Source of the DNA: Rhodobacteraceae bacterium UBA7436 | GTDB taxonomy: Bacteria; Pseudomonadota; Alphaproteobacteria; Rhodobacterales; Rhodobacteraceae | Length of the DNA: 64,000 bases | Direction of reading: 5' to 3' | Assembly: GCA_002478745.1 (NCBI GenBank) | Contig: DLQI01000134.1 | Span: forward strand, 1 to 64,000 | In this document: piece after piece, positions 1 to 8,456 of the stretch | Position numbering within the stretch: position 1 is the first letter of the stretch | Layout of the letters: every line of letters starts with the position of its first letter | Position numbers and translations under genes: made by a program | The notes under the pieces: generated by a model | The model's database searches: none | The model's input: only the letters and a program-made list of their open reading frames with translations | What the model was told of the DNA's origin: nothing

Positions 1-480
1 AATGCGCACCCTAATATCGTACCGTATGACGCCTTCGCCGCCAGCGATGGACATATCTTGGTTGCCGTTGGCAACGATTCACAATTCGCTAGGTTCTGCG
101 ATGTGATCGGTCGTTCGGATCTAGGTGCAGAAGACAAATACAAAACCAATTCGGGCCGCATCGAACACCGTGAAACACTAATCCCTCAACTGCGCGAAAC
201 ACTTGCAAAGCTAACCAAAGCAGAAATCTTGGAAAAATTGCAAAGCGTAAAGGTTCCGGTCGGACCAATTCATACCGTTGATGAAGCGTTGAATTCGGAT
301 CAGGCCACCGCGCGTGGCACCATCGTTGATGTTGCAGCGGACGGCATCGATGGTGGCAATATCCAACTGTTGGCGAATCCCCTGAAGCTGTCGCGCACGC
401 CAGTTCAATATCGCTCGGCCCCACCCCGTTGCGGGCAGGATACCGACAGCATTCTTGAAACACTCAAGACACCTAAATAG
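1..480 (+). CDS. CaiB/BaiF-type CoA transferase, C-terminal part (5' end outside window)
   Basis: The reading frame is open from the first base and ends at a TAG at 478-480, giving the last 159 residues of a class III (CaiB/BaiF, formyl-CoA-transferase-like) acyl-CoA transferase. Family hallmarks are the PYDAF..DGHILVAVGND segment, the block ending in KVPVGPIHTVDEALNSD, and the closing NPLKLSRTP motif before the C-terminus. These enzymes move CoA between carboxylic acids in the cytosol. The catalytic Asp lies in the missing N-terminal half, so the substrate cannot be judged. The upstream neighbours are not visible. Confidence 0.85.
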   Translation, partial: NAHPNIVPYDAFAASDGHILVAVGNDSQFARFCDVIGRSDLGAEDKYKTNSGRIEHRETLIPQLRETLAKLTKAEILEKLQSVKVPVGPIHTVDEALNSDQATARGTIVDVAADGIDGGNIQLLANPLKLSRTPVQYRSAPPRCGQDTDSILETLKTPK

Positions 481-940
481 CCGAATTAGCAGTCATTTTT
501 GCGTTTTCACGGGCGGTTTTCCGCCGCTTTCGCATGGGACTTGTCATGTACCTCACAAAACGCGCCGCTGAATTCACGGTTGTGTGTGCCAAGCCTGTGA
601 ACACTATCTTGACCAAATAAATCAGCTAAAAAAGGATCAACACTTACCCCGCGAAAAGGTCCGCGCAAGATGATGCACGACATTTGTAACAGCCCCGTAA
701 GCCTATCAGAGCAAAGCCAACTAGATGATTGTAACGGCGTCGTGCACCCATATTATATCAACTGGCCACAAATATAGCTGCACCACTCAGCACAACTGTT
801 GCAATACCCGTCAGCAGACGACTGCGGGTTAGGGCTTTATCGACTGGCATGGGGCCCTCATAATCATGTTGTCTGGGCAAAGGTTAGTCTGACAACTCCT
901 ACAACGCACCCTACCTCGCAAACTTGAGACAAGCGCGTTA
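481..940. other. Intergenic region with one possible small ORF
   Basis: These 460 bases separate two convergent genes. Near its left end is a 5-bp GC hairpin (GGCGG-tttt-CCGCC, about 512-525) that could help end the CoA transferase transcript, but it lacks a T run. The only coding candidate with a plausible ribosome-binding site is the 30-codon minus-strand ORF at 758-850. A GTTGTC/GACAAC dyad (868-873 and 891-896) lies just upstream of that ORF. I see nothing else. Confidence 0.4.
758..850 (-). CDS. Possible 30-residue single-pass membrane peptide
   Basis: A minus-strand ATG at 850 is preceded by a GAGG at suitable spacing. It opens a 30-codon frame with a short polar, basic N-terminus followed by a hydrophobic run, LLTGIATVVLSGAAIFVAS, long enough for one membrane helix. 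It lies downstream of the SseB-like gene on the same strand. I do not recognise a family. An ORF this short could occur by chance, so the call rests only on the helix and the ribosome-binding site. Confidence 0.22.
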   Translation of the reverse strand: MPVDKALTRSRLLTGIATVVLSGAAIFVAS

Positions 941-1729
941 TTATAGTTTCGGTGGTTTCGCAGGATCAGATCCCGGCGCGCCAAATTCAACTTGATCCAC
1001 AACAGCAGGTTGGGGCAGATCGAATCGCAAACCAACACGCGCAAGGCGCGGAGTGATCGGATCATTGGCGTCAAAGAAGCCAACATCCATTGCGCCCGCT
1101 TCAATCCCTGAAAAGGTCAGCGCCTCACCAGCAGCTTGTGCCAAGGCACCCTGTGCATCAGGCAACGCACCAACAAACCCAAGCAGGTGGCCAGTGCTGC
1201 CGCCCGTATACTTCACACCAACCAAATAGGCGCTTAGGGCAAGGCCCGTGGCTGTCGCAAGCTTGGTATCGATCGCAGTGATCAGTGTTTCGGGCAATCC
1301 AGTGGGGACAGAAACCTCTTCGATCTTGGCCTCAACCTGATCAGGCGCATGGCCCAATGTTTCAGCCAGCCAATCAACACCGTTCGCATCCATCAAGAAT
1401 GAAGATGGTGCCACCTCTAGGTTCAAGCCAAGGCCCAAGCCCTGCCCTACCAACAATTGTGAGATCACACGGCCAGACAAAGCAGCATAAGGCGTCGCCT
1501 CACCCGTAAAGGCAGTTAAGCGTTCTTGGCGATCAAAGACCAAAACGATTTCACCTGATCCGCTATCAAAGGTTTGGGGCTTGATTGTTTCCCCTTCCGC
1601 TTCGGCCTCAAGCAACAAGAACAACTCCCCGTCCCCAAGACGCTCATAGAACGCAAGGCGGATAGCATCATCATTTGGGGCGGCTTCCATCGCGCCGTGC
1701 GCAATATCCAAAGGGGTCAAATCACTCAT
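941..1729 (-). CDS. SseB-family protein
   Basis: This 262-residue protein matches the SseB family: an N-terminal domain opening MSDLTPLDIAHGAMEAAPND with the FYERLGDGELFLLLE block, then GEIVLVFDRQERLTAFTG, and a second alpha/beta half with GLPETLITAIDTKLA. SseB was first described in E. coli as affecting serine sensitivity, and its biochemical role is unclear. No signal peptide or membrane segment is present, so it is probably cytosolic. Its start overlaps the stop of the uracil-DNA-glycosylase-like gene by 4 bases, so the two are probably one transcript with translational coupling. Confidence 0.8.
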   Translation of the reverse strand: MSDLTPLDIAHGAMEAAPNDDAIRLAFYERLGDGELFLLLEAEAEGETIKPQTFDSGSGEIVLVFDRQERLTAFTGEATPYAALSGRVISQLLVGQGLGLGLNLEVAPSSFLMDANGVDWLAETLGHAPDQVEAKIEEVSVPTGLPETLITAIDTKLATATGLALSAYLVGVKYTGGSTGHLLGFVGALPDAQGALAQAAGEALTFSGIEAGAMDVGFFDANDPITPRLARVGLRFDLPQPAVVDQVEFGAPGSDPAKPPKL

Positions 1730-2310
1730 TTTAGCACCTCTTGTACCCGCGCCCGCAGCGCTGGCAGTGTTTCAGTCGCGAACCATGGGTTCTGTTTTAT
1801 CCACCCCGTATTGCGCCAGCTGGGGTGTGGCAAGGCAAAGACGTTCGGCGCGCGCATTCGCCACTGTTCTACCGTTTGGGTTACCCCCGTCTTTACACCC
1901 AGATGATATTTATGGGCATATCCCCCAACCAGAACCGTCAATGGTATTTCGCCAAGGTGATCCATCACGCGGTCATGCCACGTTTCGCCGCAAATCTTGG
2001 GCGGCGGTAGATCAGATCCCTTTGCGTTGTACCCTGGAAAGCAAAACGCCATTGGTACAATCGCCAGTTTGGATTGATCGTAAAACGTGGCCTCATCAAT
2101 CCCCAGCCATTCGCGCAATCGATCACCTGAGGGATCGGTGAACGGACGACCAGACTGATGAACCCGTGCCCCCGGTGCCTGCCCCGCAATCAAAATACGC
2201 GCACCCCTTTCAAACCATGCAACAGGGCGCGGTTGATGGGCTGTGTGGGTCAAAGCAAAGCGATCACTGCACAATCGGCAGGCGCGGATATCATCGACAA
2301 GGTCAGACAT
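1726..2310 (-). CDS. Uracil-DNA glycosylase-superfamily protein (family 4-like)
   Basis: This 194-residue protein has the uracil-DNA glycosylase fold signatures: GQAPGARVHQSGRPFTDPSGDRLREWLG (active-site loop, about residues 43-70) and a C-terminal HPSWRNTGW that supplies the conserved His. Four cysteines (C11 and C14 in CRLC, one in FCFPG, one in KICGETW) are placed like the iron-sulfur ligands of family 4 enzymes. The likely role is removal of uracil or related bases from DNA, but the motif variants differ from classical Udg, so activity is inferred. It is the first gene of a two-gene unit with the SseB-like gene and is divergent from the ArsR regulator. Confidence 0.75.
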   Translation of the reverse strand: MSDLVDDIRACRLCSDRFALTHTAHQPRPVAWFERGARILIAGQAPGARVHQSGRPFTDPSGDRLREWLGIDEATFYDQSKLAIVPMAFCFPGYNAKGSDLPPPKICGETWHDRVMDHLGEIPLTVLVGGYAHKYHLGVKTGVTQTVEQWRMRAPNVFALPHPSWRNTGWIKQNPWFATETLPALRARVQEVLK

Positions 2311-2353
2311 GCTTTAGGATGTAGAGGATCAATAAATAACGGCAAGCGCATTC

Positions 2354-2412
2354 ATTTCAATAATTTTCGAAATAACTTGCCGGCTGGAAATCATTTCTAT
2401 AATTCTAGAAAT
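2354..2412. promoter_or_regulatory. Two ArsR-type operator palindromes
   Basis: Two similar 20-bp imperfect palindromes lie 39 bp apart, start to start. Both open with ATTTC and close with GAAAT: 2354-2373 (ATTTCAATAATTTTCGAAAT) and 2393-2412 (ATTTCTATAATTCTAGAAAT). The second touches the ArsR start codon. This is the size and symmetry of an ArsR/SmtB dimer site, and autoregulation is the norm in that family. The region is also the promoter side of the divergent glycosylase gene. Operator function is inferred. Confidence 0.6.
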
Positions 2413-2748
2413 ATGAAAATAGAACCAACAGACGACTTAAGCCTCACCCTCGCCGCAACCAGCTTTGCCGCCTTGGGATCAGAACAACGCCTGTCCATTT
2501 TGCGGGCATTGGTCCGTGCAGGGCCCGAGGGCCTAAGCATTGGTGATCTAGGAAGCCGCACAGGTGTGACAGGCAGTACCCTCACACACCACATCAAAAT
2601 TCTGGCGCAGACTGAAATGGTTGAACAAGTGCGCAAGGGGCGTTCGATCATTTGTGCGGCGGTGGCCTACGATCAAATCCGCCACTTATCCGAATTCTTA
2701 CTAACTGAATGCTGTGCAGACAGCACAACCCCATGCGAGGATCGCTAA
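2413..2748 (+). CDS. ArsR/SmtB-family transcriptional regulator
   Basis: This 111-residue winged-helix protein has FAALGSEQRLSILRAL (family helix 1), IGDLGSRTGVTGSTLTHHIKIL (recognition helix), and a wing with VRKGRSIICAAV. The C-terminal tail LTECCADSTTPCED carries a Cys pair plus a third Cys that could bind metal or metalloid. The frame is open much further upstream, but the residues before this ATG do not look like the family and two operator palindromes end exactly at it. There is no clear Shine-Dalgarno sequence, so the mRNA may be leaderless. It precedes the permease gene by one base and probably represses both genes until an effector binds. Confidence 0.85.
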   Translation: MKIEPTDDLSLTLAATSFAALGSEQRLSILRALVRAGPEGLSIGDLGSRTGVTGSTLTHHIKILAQTEMVEQVRKGRSIICAAVAYDQIRHLSEFLLTECCADSTTPCEDR

Positions 2749-2749
2749 C

Positions 2750-3799
2750 ATGGCTGATGCATTAAACGCAGATTCAAACGAACCAAACTCTCACGGCCCC
2801 ACATTCACCAAATATTTAGGCGGGGCATGGGGCGCATCGGTGGTACTCATCGCTCTGATCACACTGCTTGATCCTGCACAGTTGCAAACCACGCTCACCT
2901 CTACATCCGCTTCTATCTGGAGCACGGCACCGTTCATCCTTTTTGCCGTTCTCGCCGTCGCATACCTGAAGGCAACTGGCGCTGAAAACCTGTTGGCCCG
3001 AGCCTTTGAGGGGAACCCCGTGCGCATGGTCATAATGGCGGCATTGCTGGGTGGATTGTCCCCATTTTGCTCCTGCGAGGTGATTCCTTTTATCGCTGCA
3101 TTGCTCGCATTAGGGGCACCTTTGGGCGCCGTCATGGCATTTTGGTTGGCATCTCCGCTGATGGATCCTGCGATGTTTTTGATCACTTCGGGTACTTTGG
3201 GCTGGGAATTTGCAGTCGCAAAGACAATCGCAGCCGTTAGTTTGGGTATTTTTGGCGGATTTGGGATGCTCGTCCTTTCCCGATCTGTCATTTTTTCAGA
3301 CCCGTTACGCGAGAAACCATCCTTTGGTGGCTGTTGCGGTGTCCAAAAACCGTTCTCTGGTCAACCTGAGTGGAAATTTTGGAAAGAATCTGAGCGTCGT
3401 GAGGTCTTTAAATCTACAACTCTAGAGAATGGGCTGTTTTTGCTGAAATGGCTTACGCTGGCCTACGTGATCGAAACCATGATGATCGCCTATGTTCCTG
3501 CGGAATTGATCGCCAGCGTGCTCGGCGGCACAGGCGTTGGCCCTATTTTTATGGGCGCTTTGGTCGGGGCTCCTGCTTACCTGAATGGGTATGCCGCAGT
3601 GCCACTGGTTGATGCCCTATTGACCCAAGGCATGTCACAAGGTGCGGCAATGTCATTTGTCATAGCCGGTGGCGTCAGCTGCATACCCGCAGCAATTGCA
3701 GTGTGGGCGTTGGTCAAGCCGCGCGTCTTTATTGCTTACTTAAGTTTCGCGATAATTGGCGCCATAATTGCAGGGATGATTTGGCAGTTAATCGTATGA
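2750..3799 (+). CDS. Permease of the DUF318/YraQ-ArsP group
   Basis: This 349-residue inner-membrane protein has about eight hydrophobic helices. It carries the family signature LSPFCSCEVIPFIAALLALGAPLGAVMAFWLASPLMDP and a second copy-like block, GAPAYLNGYAAVPLVDALL. A central hydrophilic loop holds GGCCGVQK, a likely metal-binding Cys pair. Relatives include ArsP (export of organic trivalent arsenicals) and SO_0444-type metal exporters. Coupling to an ArsR regulator one base upstream argues for metal or metalloid efflux, but the substrate is not determined. The start at 2750 follows the regulator's stop; an upstream in-frame ATG would overlap that gene. Confidence 0.8.
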   Translation: MADALNADSNEPNSHGPTFTKYLGGAWGASVVLIALITLLDPAQLQTTLTSTSASIWSTAPFILFAVLAVAYLKATGAENLLARAFEGNPVRMVIMAALLGGLSPFCSCEVIPFIAALLALGAPLGAVMAFWLASPLMDPAMFLITSGTLGWEFAVAKTIAAVSLGIFGGFGMLVLSRSVIFSDPLREKPSFGGCCGVQKPFSGQPEWKFWKESERREVFKSTTLENGLFLLKWLTLAYVIETMMIAYVPAELIASVLGGTGVGPIFMGALVGAPAYLNGYAAVPLVDALLTQGMSQGAAMSFVIAGGVSCIPAAIAVWALVKPRVFIAYLSFAIIGAIIAGMIWQLIV

Positions 3800-3903
3800 T
3801 TTACCCTATAAATAGCGCAGAATTAACCACTAGGTAACGATTGCCCCAACGGATATGATGCGATATCTCGGTCAAAACGAACCGTATTGCACAGGGGGCA
3901 ATT

Positions 3904-5190
3904 ATGTACCGCGTCTGGAATTTTCTTACGAACTACTCACTACTTTTGATCTTAGGCGCCATTACAGCCCTGATCTGGGCCAATATGGATGTAATCGCGC
4001 CTGTCGCGGGCAACCCACATTACTGGGCTGATACGTACCACAGCTTTGTTGAATTCAAGATTTGGGACCATGCCCCGATTGGCCATATGCATGATGGCCA
4101 CCGTACATTGACCCTGCATTACTTAATCAATGACGTCCTTATGGCCCTGTTCTTTGCGATTGCTGCAAAGGAAGTTTGGGAAGCCCTCATCCTGAAAAAC
4201 GGATCGCTTCGCGGTAAAAAAGCTGCGACGCCGTTGTTCGCAACAGCAGGCGGCATGTTCGGTCCAATCGCAGTCTACCTCGGCATGGCGTACTTTGTGT
4301 TCGGTTCCGAGACATATGACGCAGTTCAAAACGGTTGGGCAATCCCAACGGCGACAGACATCGCATTCTCATACCTCGTTGGCCGTATCGTATTTGGTGC
4401 GGGTCACCCTGCGGTCCGCTTCCTGCTCTTGCTCGCCATCGCAGATGACGCAGCTGGCCTCATCATCCTAGCGATCTTTTACCCGTCGGGCGAACTGGCT
4501 CCGGAATGGTTGTTTCTTTCCTTGGGTGCAGCAATTGCAGTTTACGTACTGTTCAACTGGCTGCCACGCTACCTAGACCGCGGAAACAAAGCGCGCCCGA
4601 TTTCTTCCTTCGTGCGCACCAAGCTACATTTCTTCCCGTACTTTGTTGCCGGCTGTGCCAGCTGGTATGGCTTCATGGTTTCTGGACTTCACCCTGCACT
4701 GGGCCTGCTGCCGATCGTTGTTACTATTCCACATGCTGACCGTGCTTTTGGTATCTTCAGCGATGCCGAAAAGTATCTGACCGACCTGCTGAACCAAATC
4801 GAACACGCGCTGAAAACACCGGTTGAGATCATCTTGTTTTTCTTCGGGCTGCTCAACGCAGGCGTTCAACTTAGCGCGATTGGCGATGCCACATGGTTGG
4901 TCCTTGCTGGTTTGATCATCGGTAAACCACTGGGGATTCTCGCCTTCGGTTGGTTCGCTGCTGTGCCACTTCGCTTGGGTATGCCAGAAGGTATGCGGAT
5001 CATCGACCTTGTCGTCGTTGGCTGTGTGGCCGCGATCGGCTTTACCGTTTCGCTGTTCATCGCGACGGTCGCATTTGAAGGTGGACCTGTCCAAGATGCC
5101 GCCAAAATGGGCGCATTGTTTAGCTTTGCGGCAGCAATTATTAGTATCATTGCGGGTAAAGTCTGCCGCGTTCAAAAACAAAACGGCTGA
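3904..5190 (+). CDS. nhaA: Na+/H+ antiporter NhaA
   Basis: This 428-residue inner-membrane antiporter exchanges internal Na+ (or Li+) for external protons. Diagnostic motifs are NDVLMALFFAIAAKE (residues 77-90), GWAIPTATDIAFS (with Asp152, the counterpart of E. coli Asp133) and LAIADDAAG, whose Asp181-Asp182 match the E. coli ion-binding pair Asp163-Asp164. About twelve hydrophobic segments are present. An N-terminal loop rich in His (HAPIGHMHDGHRTLTLH, about 56-72) is longer than in E. coli NhaA. A GGGGG ribosome-binding site precedes the ATG. It stands alone and ends in a strong terminator; sodium export suits a marine cell. Confidence 0.95.
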   Translation: MYRVWNFLTNYSLLLILGAITALIWANMDVIAPVAGNPHYWADTYHSFVEFKIWDHAPIGHMHDGHRTLTLHYLINDVLMALFFAIAAKEVWEALILKNGSLRGKKAATPLFATAGGMFGPIAVYLGMAYFVFGSETYDAVQNGWAIPTATDIAFSYLVGRIVFGAGHPAVRFLLLLAIADDAAGLIILAIFYPSGELAPEWLFLSLGAAIAVYVLFNWLPRYLDRGNKARPISSFVRTKLHFFPYFVAGCASWYGFMVSGLHPALGLLPIVVTIPHADRAFGIFSDAEKYLTDLLNQIEHALKTPVEIILFFFGLLNAGVQLSAIGDATWLVLAGLIIGKPLGILAFGWFAAVPLRLGMPEGMRIIDLVVVGCVAAIGFTVSLFIATVAFEGGPVQDAAKMGALFSFAAAIISIIAGKVCRVQKQNG

Positions 5191-5211
5191 ACTCACAGCA
5201 AATAAGAACAT

Positions 5212-5239
5212 AAACCAGCGCCTCGGCGCTGGTTTTTTT
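5212..5239 (+). terminator. Rho-independent terminator after nhaA
   Basis: The stem ACCAGCGCC/GGCGCTGGT with a 2-base loop is followed directly by seven Ts, 22 bases after the nhaA stop codon. Confidence 0.9.
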
Positions 5240-5411
5240 GTTTAACGCCCTAATTATTGTGTGAAAAATTACCCCAATAATCTACATTTGTTTCCAAAAT
5301 GGGCATAATCTAGTCAAGTTCTGTGGCTATCACTCAGCCAACCCTTTAATTGGAACGGACGTGCCACCACCTAAAGAAGTGGCGGACAAAAAGCAGTCAC
5401 CGGAGCATTCG

Positions 5412-5695
5412 ATGCTTGAGTTCGAAAATGTCAGCAAGTCCTTTTGGACGGTTACGCAGCGCAAGGTCATCCTTGATCGCGTGTCTTTTAAGGTGGAATT
5501 GGGGAATTCCATGGGCATTTTGGCACCCAACGGAACCGGTAAGACGACCCTGATCAACATGATGGCCAGCCTCGAAAACCCTGATGAAGGCGTTATTCGC
5601 CGCAAGTGCAATATCTCTTTTCCATTGTGTTTAGAGGGATCTATCTGATGATCTCGCTCACAGCCTCAATCCTACCCGAACAGGTAACATCGTAA
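5412..5695 (+). pseudogene. Remnant of a KpsT-like capsule-export ABC ATPase
   Basis: The frame from 5412 encodes MLEFENVSKSFW.. then a Walker A region APNGTGKTTL, followed by MASLENPDEGVIRRKCNISFPL, and stops at 5646-5648. This matches the first ~75 residues of KpsT/CtrD-type ATPases of capsular polysaccharide export, which are about 220 residues long. The Q-loop, ABC signature, Walker B and H-loop are all missing. After the stop another frame reads DDLAHSLNPTRTGNIV, which may be decayed continuation, but I am not sure. The frame can be extended upstream to a GTG at 5361. It lies just before kdsA, whose product makes the KDO used in capsule linkers, so a capsule locus may once have extended here. 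Confidence 0.7.
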
Positions 5696-5696
5696 T

Positions 5697-6530
5697 ATGA
5701 AACACGTCCAAATCGCCGACTTAACAATTGGGAACGATCGCCCGCTAACGATAATTGCTGGCCCCTGCCAGTTGGAAAGCGCTGATCACGCCCAGATGAT
5801 CGCAGGCAAAATGAAGGAGGCCTGTAACGCCGCTGGCGCACAGTACATTTTCAAGGCCAGCTACGACAAGGCAAACCGCACCTCCATTAGTGGCGTGCGT
5901 GGACCGGGCATGGAAGAGGGGCTTGAAATGCTTGCCTCTGTTAAGAAGACAATTGGCGTTCCTGTGCTAACCGACATTCACACCCCAGAACAATGCGCAG
6001 CAGCGGCGCAGGTCTGCGACGTGTTGCAAATCCCCGCGCTATTGTGCCGCCAAACGGACCTGATCTTAGCAGCTGGTCACACAGGTGCTGCGATCAATGT
6101 CAAAAAGGGTCAATTCCTTGCCCCTTGGGACATGCAAAACATCGTGACCAAAATCGAAAGCACCGGCAACGAACGGATCATGCTAACCGAACGGGGCACC
6201 TCGTTTGGATATAACACACTGGTCACCGACATGCGTTCGCTCCCACAAATGGGAATGACGGGCTATCCAACGGTCATGGACGCCACGCACTCGGTCCAAC
6301 AACCAGCTGGCCTTGGTGGTTCCACGGGCGGGCAGCGTGAATTCGCACCCCTTATGGCGCGCGCGGCGGCCGCAATTGGCACCGCCGCGATCTTTATCGA
6401 AACACATCAAGACCCAGACAAATCACCATCCGATGGGCCCAACATGGTCTACCTTGACCAAATGTCTGACTTGATCGACACCCTTATGCAATTTGACGCA
6501 ATCGCCAAAGCACGCCCACTGGCGCTTTAA
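5697..6530 (+). CDS. kdsA: 3-deoxy-8-phosphooctulonate synthase (KDO-8-P synthase)
   Basis: This 277-residue cytosolic enzyme condenses phosphoenolpyruvate with arabinose 5-phosphate to KDO 8-phosphate, the first committed step to KDO in lipopolysaccharide and some capsules. Motifs are IIAGPCQLES near the N-terminus, FKASYDKANRTSISGVRGPG, VLTDIHTPEQ, ERGTSFGYNTLVTDMRSL, DATHSVQQPAG and a C-terminal ETHQDPDKSPSDGPNM. The length is normal. It sits immediately after a broken kpsT-like gene and 21 bases before the phosphohexomutase gene, with which it probably shares a transcript. Confidence 0.95.
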   Translation: MKHVQIADLTIGNDRPLTIIAGPCQLESADHAQMIAGKMKEACNAAGAQYIFKASYDKANRTSISGVRGPGMEEGLEMLASVKKTIGVPVLTDIHTPEQCAAAAQVCDVLQIPALLCRQTDLILAAGHTGAAINVKKGQFLAPWDMQNIVTKIESTGNERIMLTERGTSFGYNTLVTDMRSLPQMGMTGYPTVMDATHSVQQPAGLGGSTGGQREFAPLMARAAAAIGTAAIFIETHQDPDKSPSDGPNMVYLDQMSDLIDTLMQFDAIAKARPLAL

Positions 6531-6551
6531 GTATTTTTAGAAAGAACTCAC

Positions 6552-8048
6552 GTGACAAAACCAGCTTCAACAGTATCCCAGAACACTTGGGAATTTTTAC
6601 GCGACGCAATGATTACCCCCACTGGTTTTCGCGAATACGATGCACGCTGGAAATACCCTGACGCGATCAACCTGCCTGGGATCACCGCGCTTGGCCTTGG
6701 CCTTGGCACGCAGATGCATATGCGCGGAATCGAACCTGTTATCGCAGTTGGCAACGATTACCGCGAATACTCATTGTCGATCAAAAACGCTTTCATGCTT
6801 GGCCTGATGCAAGCGGGTATTCACGTCAAAGACATCGGTCCTGCCCTATCTCCAATGGCCTATTTCAGCCAATTCCACCTTGATGCGCCAGCTGTTGCCA
6901 TGATCACAGCCAGCCACAACCCAAACGGTTGGACCGGTGTGAAGATGGGTTTTGAACGCCCCCTCACCCACGGCCCGGACGAGATGAACGAGTTGCGCGA
7001 TATTGTCTTTGAAGGGCGCGGCCAGCCACGTGAAGGCGGCAAATACGAATTTGTCCACGGCGTACGCGAAGCCTATTTGGATGACCTTGTTGGCGACTTC
7101 AAAATGACGCGCAAACTCAAAGTCGTTTGTGCAACGGGCAACGGTACAGCCGCAGCCTTTGCACCTGAATTGTTTGAACGCCTCGGCGTTGAAGTGGTCC
7201 CAAGCCACAATGAACTGGATTACAACTTCCCGCACTACAACCCAAATCCCGAAGCCATGGAAATGCTGCATGACATGTCCGGCAGCGTCAAAGCATCCGG
7301 CGCGGATTTCGCCCTTGGTTTTGACGGCGACGGTGACCGTTGCGGCGTGGTGGATGACGAGGGTGAAGAGATCTTCGCGGACAAAGTCGGCGTTATCATG
7401 GCCCGCGATCTGGCCAAGATTTACCCAAATTCCACAATCGTGGCTGACGTGAAATCAACTGGCCTTTTCGCCTCTGATCCAGAACTTCAAAAATACGGGA
7501 TAAAAGCGGACTACTGGAAAACCGGTCACTCCCACATGAAACGCCGTGTGAACGAATTGGGTGCATTGGCTGGGTTTGAGAAATCAGGCCACTATTTCCT
7601 ATCTGGCGAAATCGGACGTGGCTATGACTGCGGCATGCGCGTTGCTGTTGAAATCTGTAAACTGATGGACCGCAACCCTGACATGTCGATGTCTGACCTA
7701 CGCAAAGCATTGCCAAAAACATGGGCAACGCCAACAATGTCCCCCTACTGCTCTGATTTGGAAAAGTACGACACTCTGGATCGCCTTGTTGCCAAACTGG
7801 TCGCCAAATTGGAAGCTGGCGAAACACTGGGTGGCCGCGCAATCAAAGAGGTTGTGACAGTCAACGGCGCGCGTGTGATCCTAGACAACGGCGCATGGGG
7901 ACTGGTGCGTGCATCATCCAACACGCCAAACCTTGTGGTCGTCTGCGAAAGCCCTGAATCCGATGCAGAAATGCGTGCGATTTTTGAAGACATTGATGCG
8001 GTCATCCGCACCGAAAGCAATGTCGGCGAATACGACCAAACCATTTAA
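6552..8048 (+). CDS. Phosphomannomutase/phosphoglucomutase
   Basis: This 498-residue member of the alpha-D-phosphohexomutase superfamily interconverts hexose 6- and 1-phosphates for surface-sugar synthesis. The phosphoserine loop is ITASHNPNGWTG with catalytic Ser121. The metal loop is GFDGDGDR with Asp258, Asp260 and Asp262. The sugar-binding loop lies in EKSGHYF, and a C-terminal phosphate-binding domain follows. The start is GTG. The pairing with kdsA suggests a role in envelope polysaccharide precursors. Whether mannose, glucose or both are used cannot be told from sequence. Its stop overlaps the VOC gene start by one base. Confidence 0.9.
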   Translation: MTKPASTVSQNTWEFLRDAMITPTGFREYDARWKYPDAINLPGITALGLGLGTQMHMRGIEPVIAVGNDYREYSLSIKNAFMLGLMQAGIHVKDIGPALSPMAYFSQFHLDAPAVAMITASHNPNGWTGVKMGFERPLTHGPDEMNELRDIVFEGRGQPREGGKYEFVHGVREAYLDDLVGDFKMTRKLKVVCATGNGTAAAFAPELFERLGVEVVPSHNELDYNFPHYNPNPEAMEMLHDMSGSVKASGADFALGFDGDGDRCGVVDDEGEEIFADKVGVIMARDLAKIYPNSTIVADVKSTGLFASDPELQKYGIKADYWKTGHSHMKRRVNELGALAGFEKSGHYFLSGEIGRGYDCGMRVAVEICKLMDRNPDMSMSDLRKALPKTWATPTMSPYCSDLEKYDTLDRLVAKLVAKLEAGETLGGRAIKEVVTVNGARVILDNGAWGLVRASSNTPNLVVVCESPESDAEMRAIFEDIDAVIRTESNVGEYDQTI

Positions 8049-8455
8049 TGGCACAACGGCTTTCATTGGTGGCTATTGTCGTAGACGACTACGATGAGGC
8101 CATCAGTTTTTATACCGAAAAGCTAGGTTTTGAGCTGGTAGAAGACACCTATCAGCCGGAACAAGACAAACGCTGGGTTGTGGTCCGGCCCAAGGGCGAA
8201 AACGGCACTTCCCTTTTGCTGGCCCAAGCGTCCAACCCTGAGCAATCAAAACCCGTCGGCGCGCAATCTGGTGGCCGTGTTTTCCTATTTTTGGAAACCG
8301 ATGATTTTTGGCAGGACTACAACACCTATATTGAAAAAGGGATCGAATTTGCGCGACCGCCCGTCGAAGCGGAATACGGCACGGTCGCGGTCTTCAAAGA
8401 TTGCCACGGCAACCTTTGGGACTTGATCCAATACAACAAACCCAAGAGCGCGTGA
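8048..8455 (+). CDS. VOC-superfamily (glyoxalase-like) protein
   Basis: This 135-residue protein has two beta-alpha-beta-beta-beta modules: MAQRLSLVAIVVDDYDEAISFYTEKLGFEL, then VFLFLETDDFWQDYNTYIEKGIEFARPPV and a C-terminal GTVAVFKDCHGNLWDLIQY that supplies a typical metal-ligand Glu/Asp region. VOC proteins include glyoxalase I, dioxygenases and resistance proteins. This one belongs to a widespread small uncharacterised subfamily, so no substrate is proposed. It is translationally coupled to the mutase gene (TAATG overlap). Confidence 0.8.
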   Translation: MAQRLSLVAIVVDDYDEAISFYTEKLGFELVEDTYQPEQDKRWVVVRPKGENGTSLLLAQASNPEQSKPVGAQSGGRVFLFLETDDFWQDYNTYIEKGIEFARPPVEAEYGTVAVFKDCHGNLWDLIQYNKPKSA

Positions 8456-8456
8456 C

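Noticed and set aside
829..1104. Long minus-strand ORF overlapping the SseB-like gene end
   Set aside because: It lies mostly inside the SseB-like gene in another frame and has no family resemblance; treated as a shadow ORF.
2158..2412. N-terminal extension of the ArsR regulator
   Set aside because: The frame is open, but it would run through both operator palindromes and into the divergent gene; the extra residues do not look like the family.
3823..3838. CtrA-like TTAA-N7-GTAAC before nhaA
   Set aside because: One base off the consensus and no regulatory context; near matches of this length are expected by chance.
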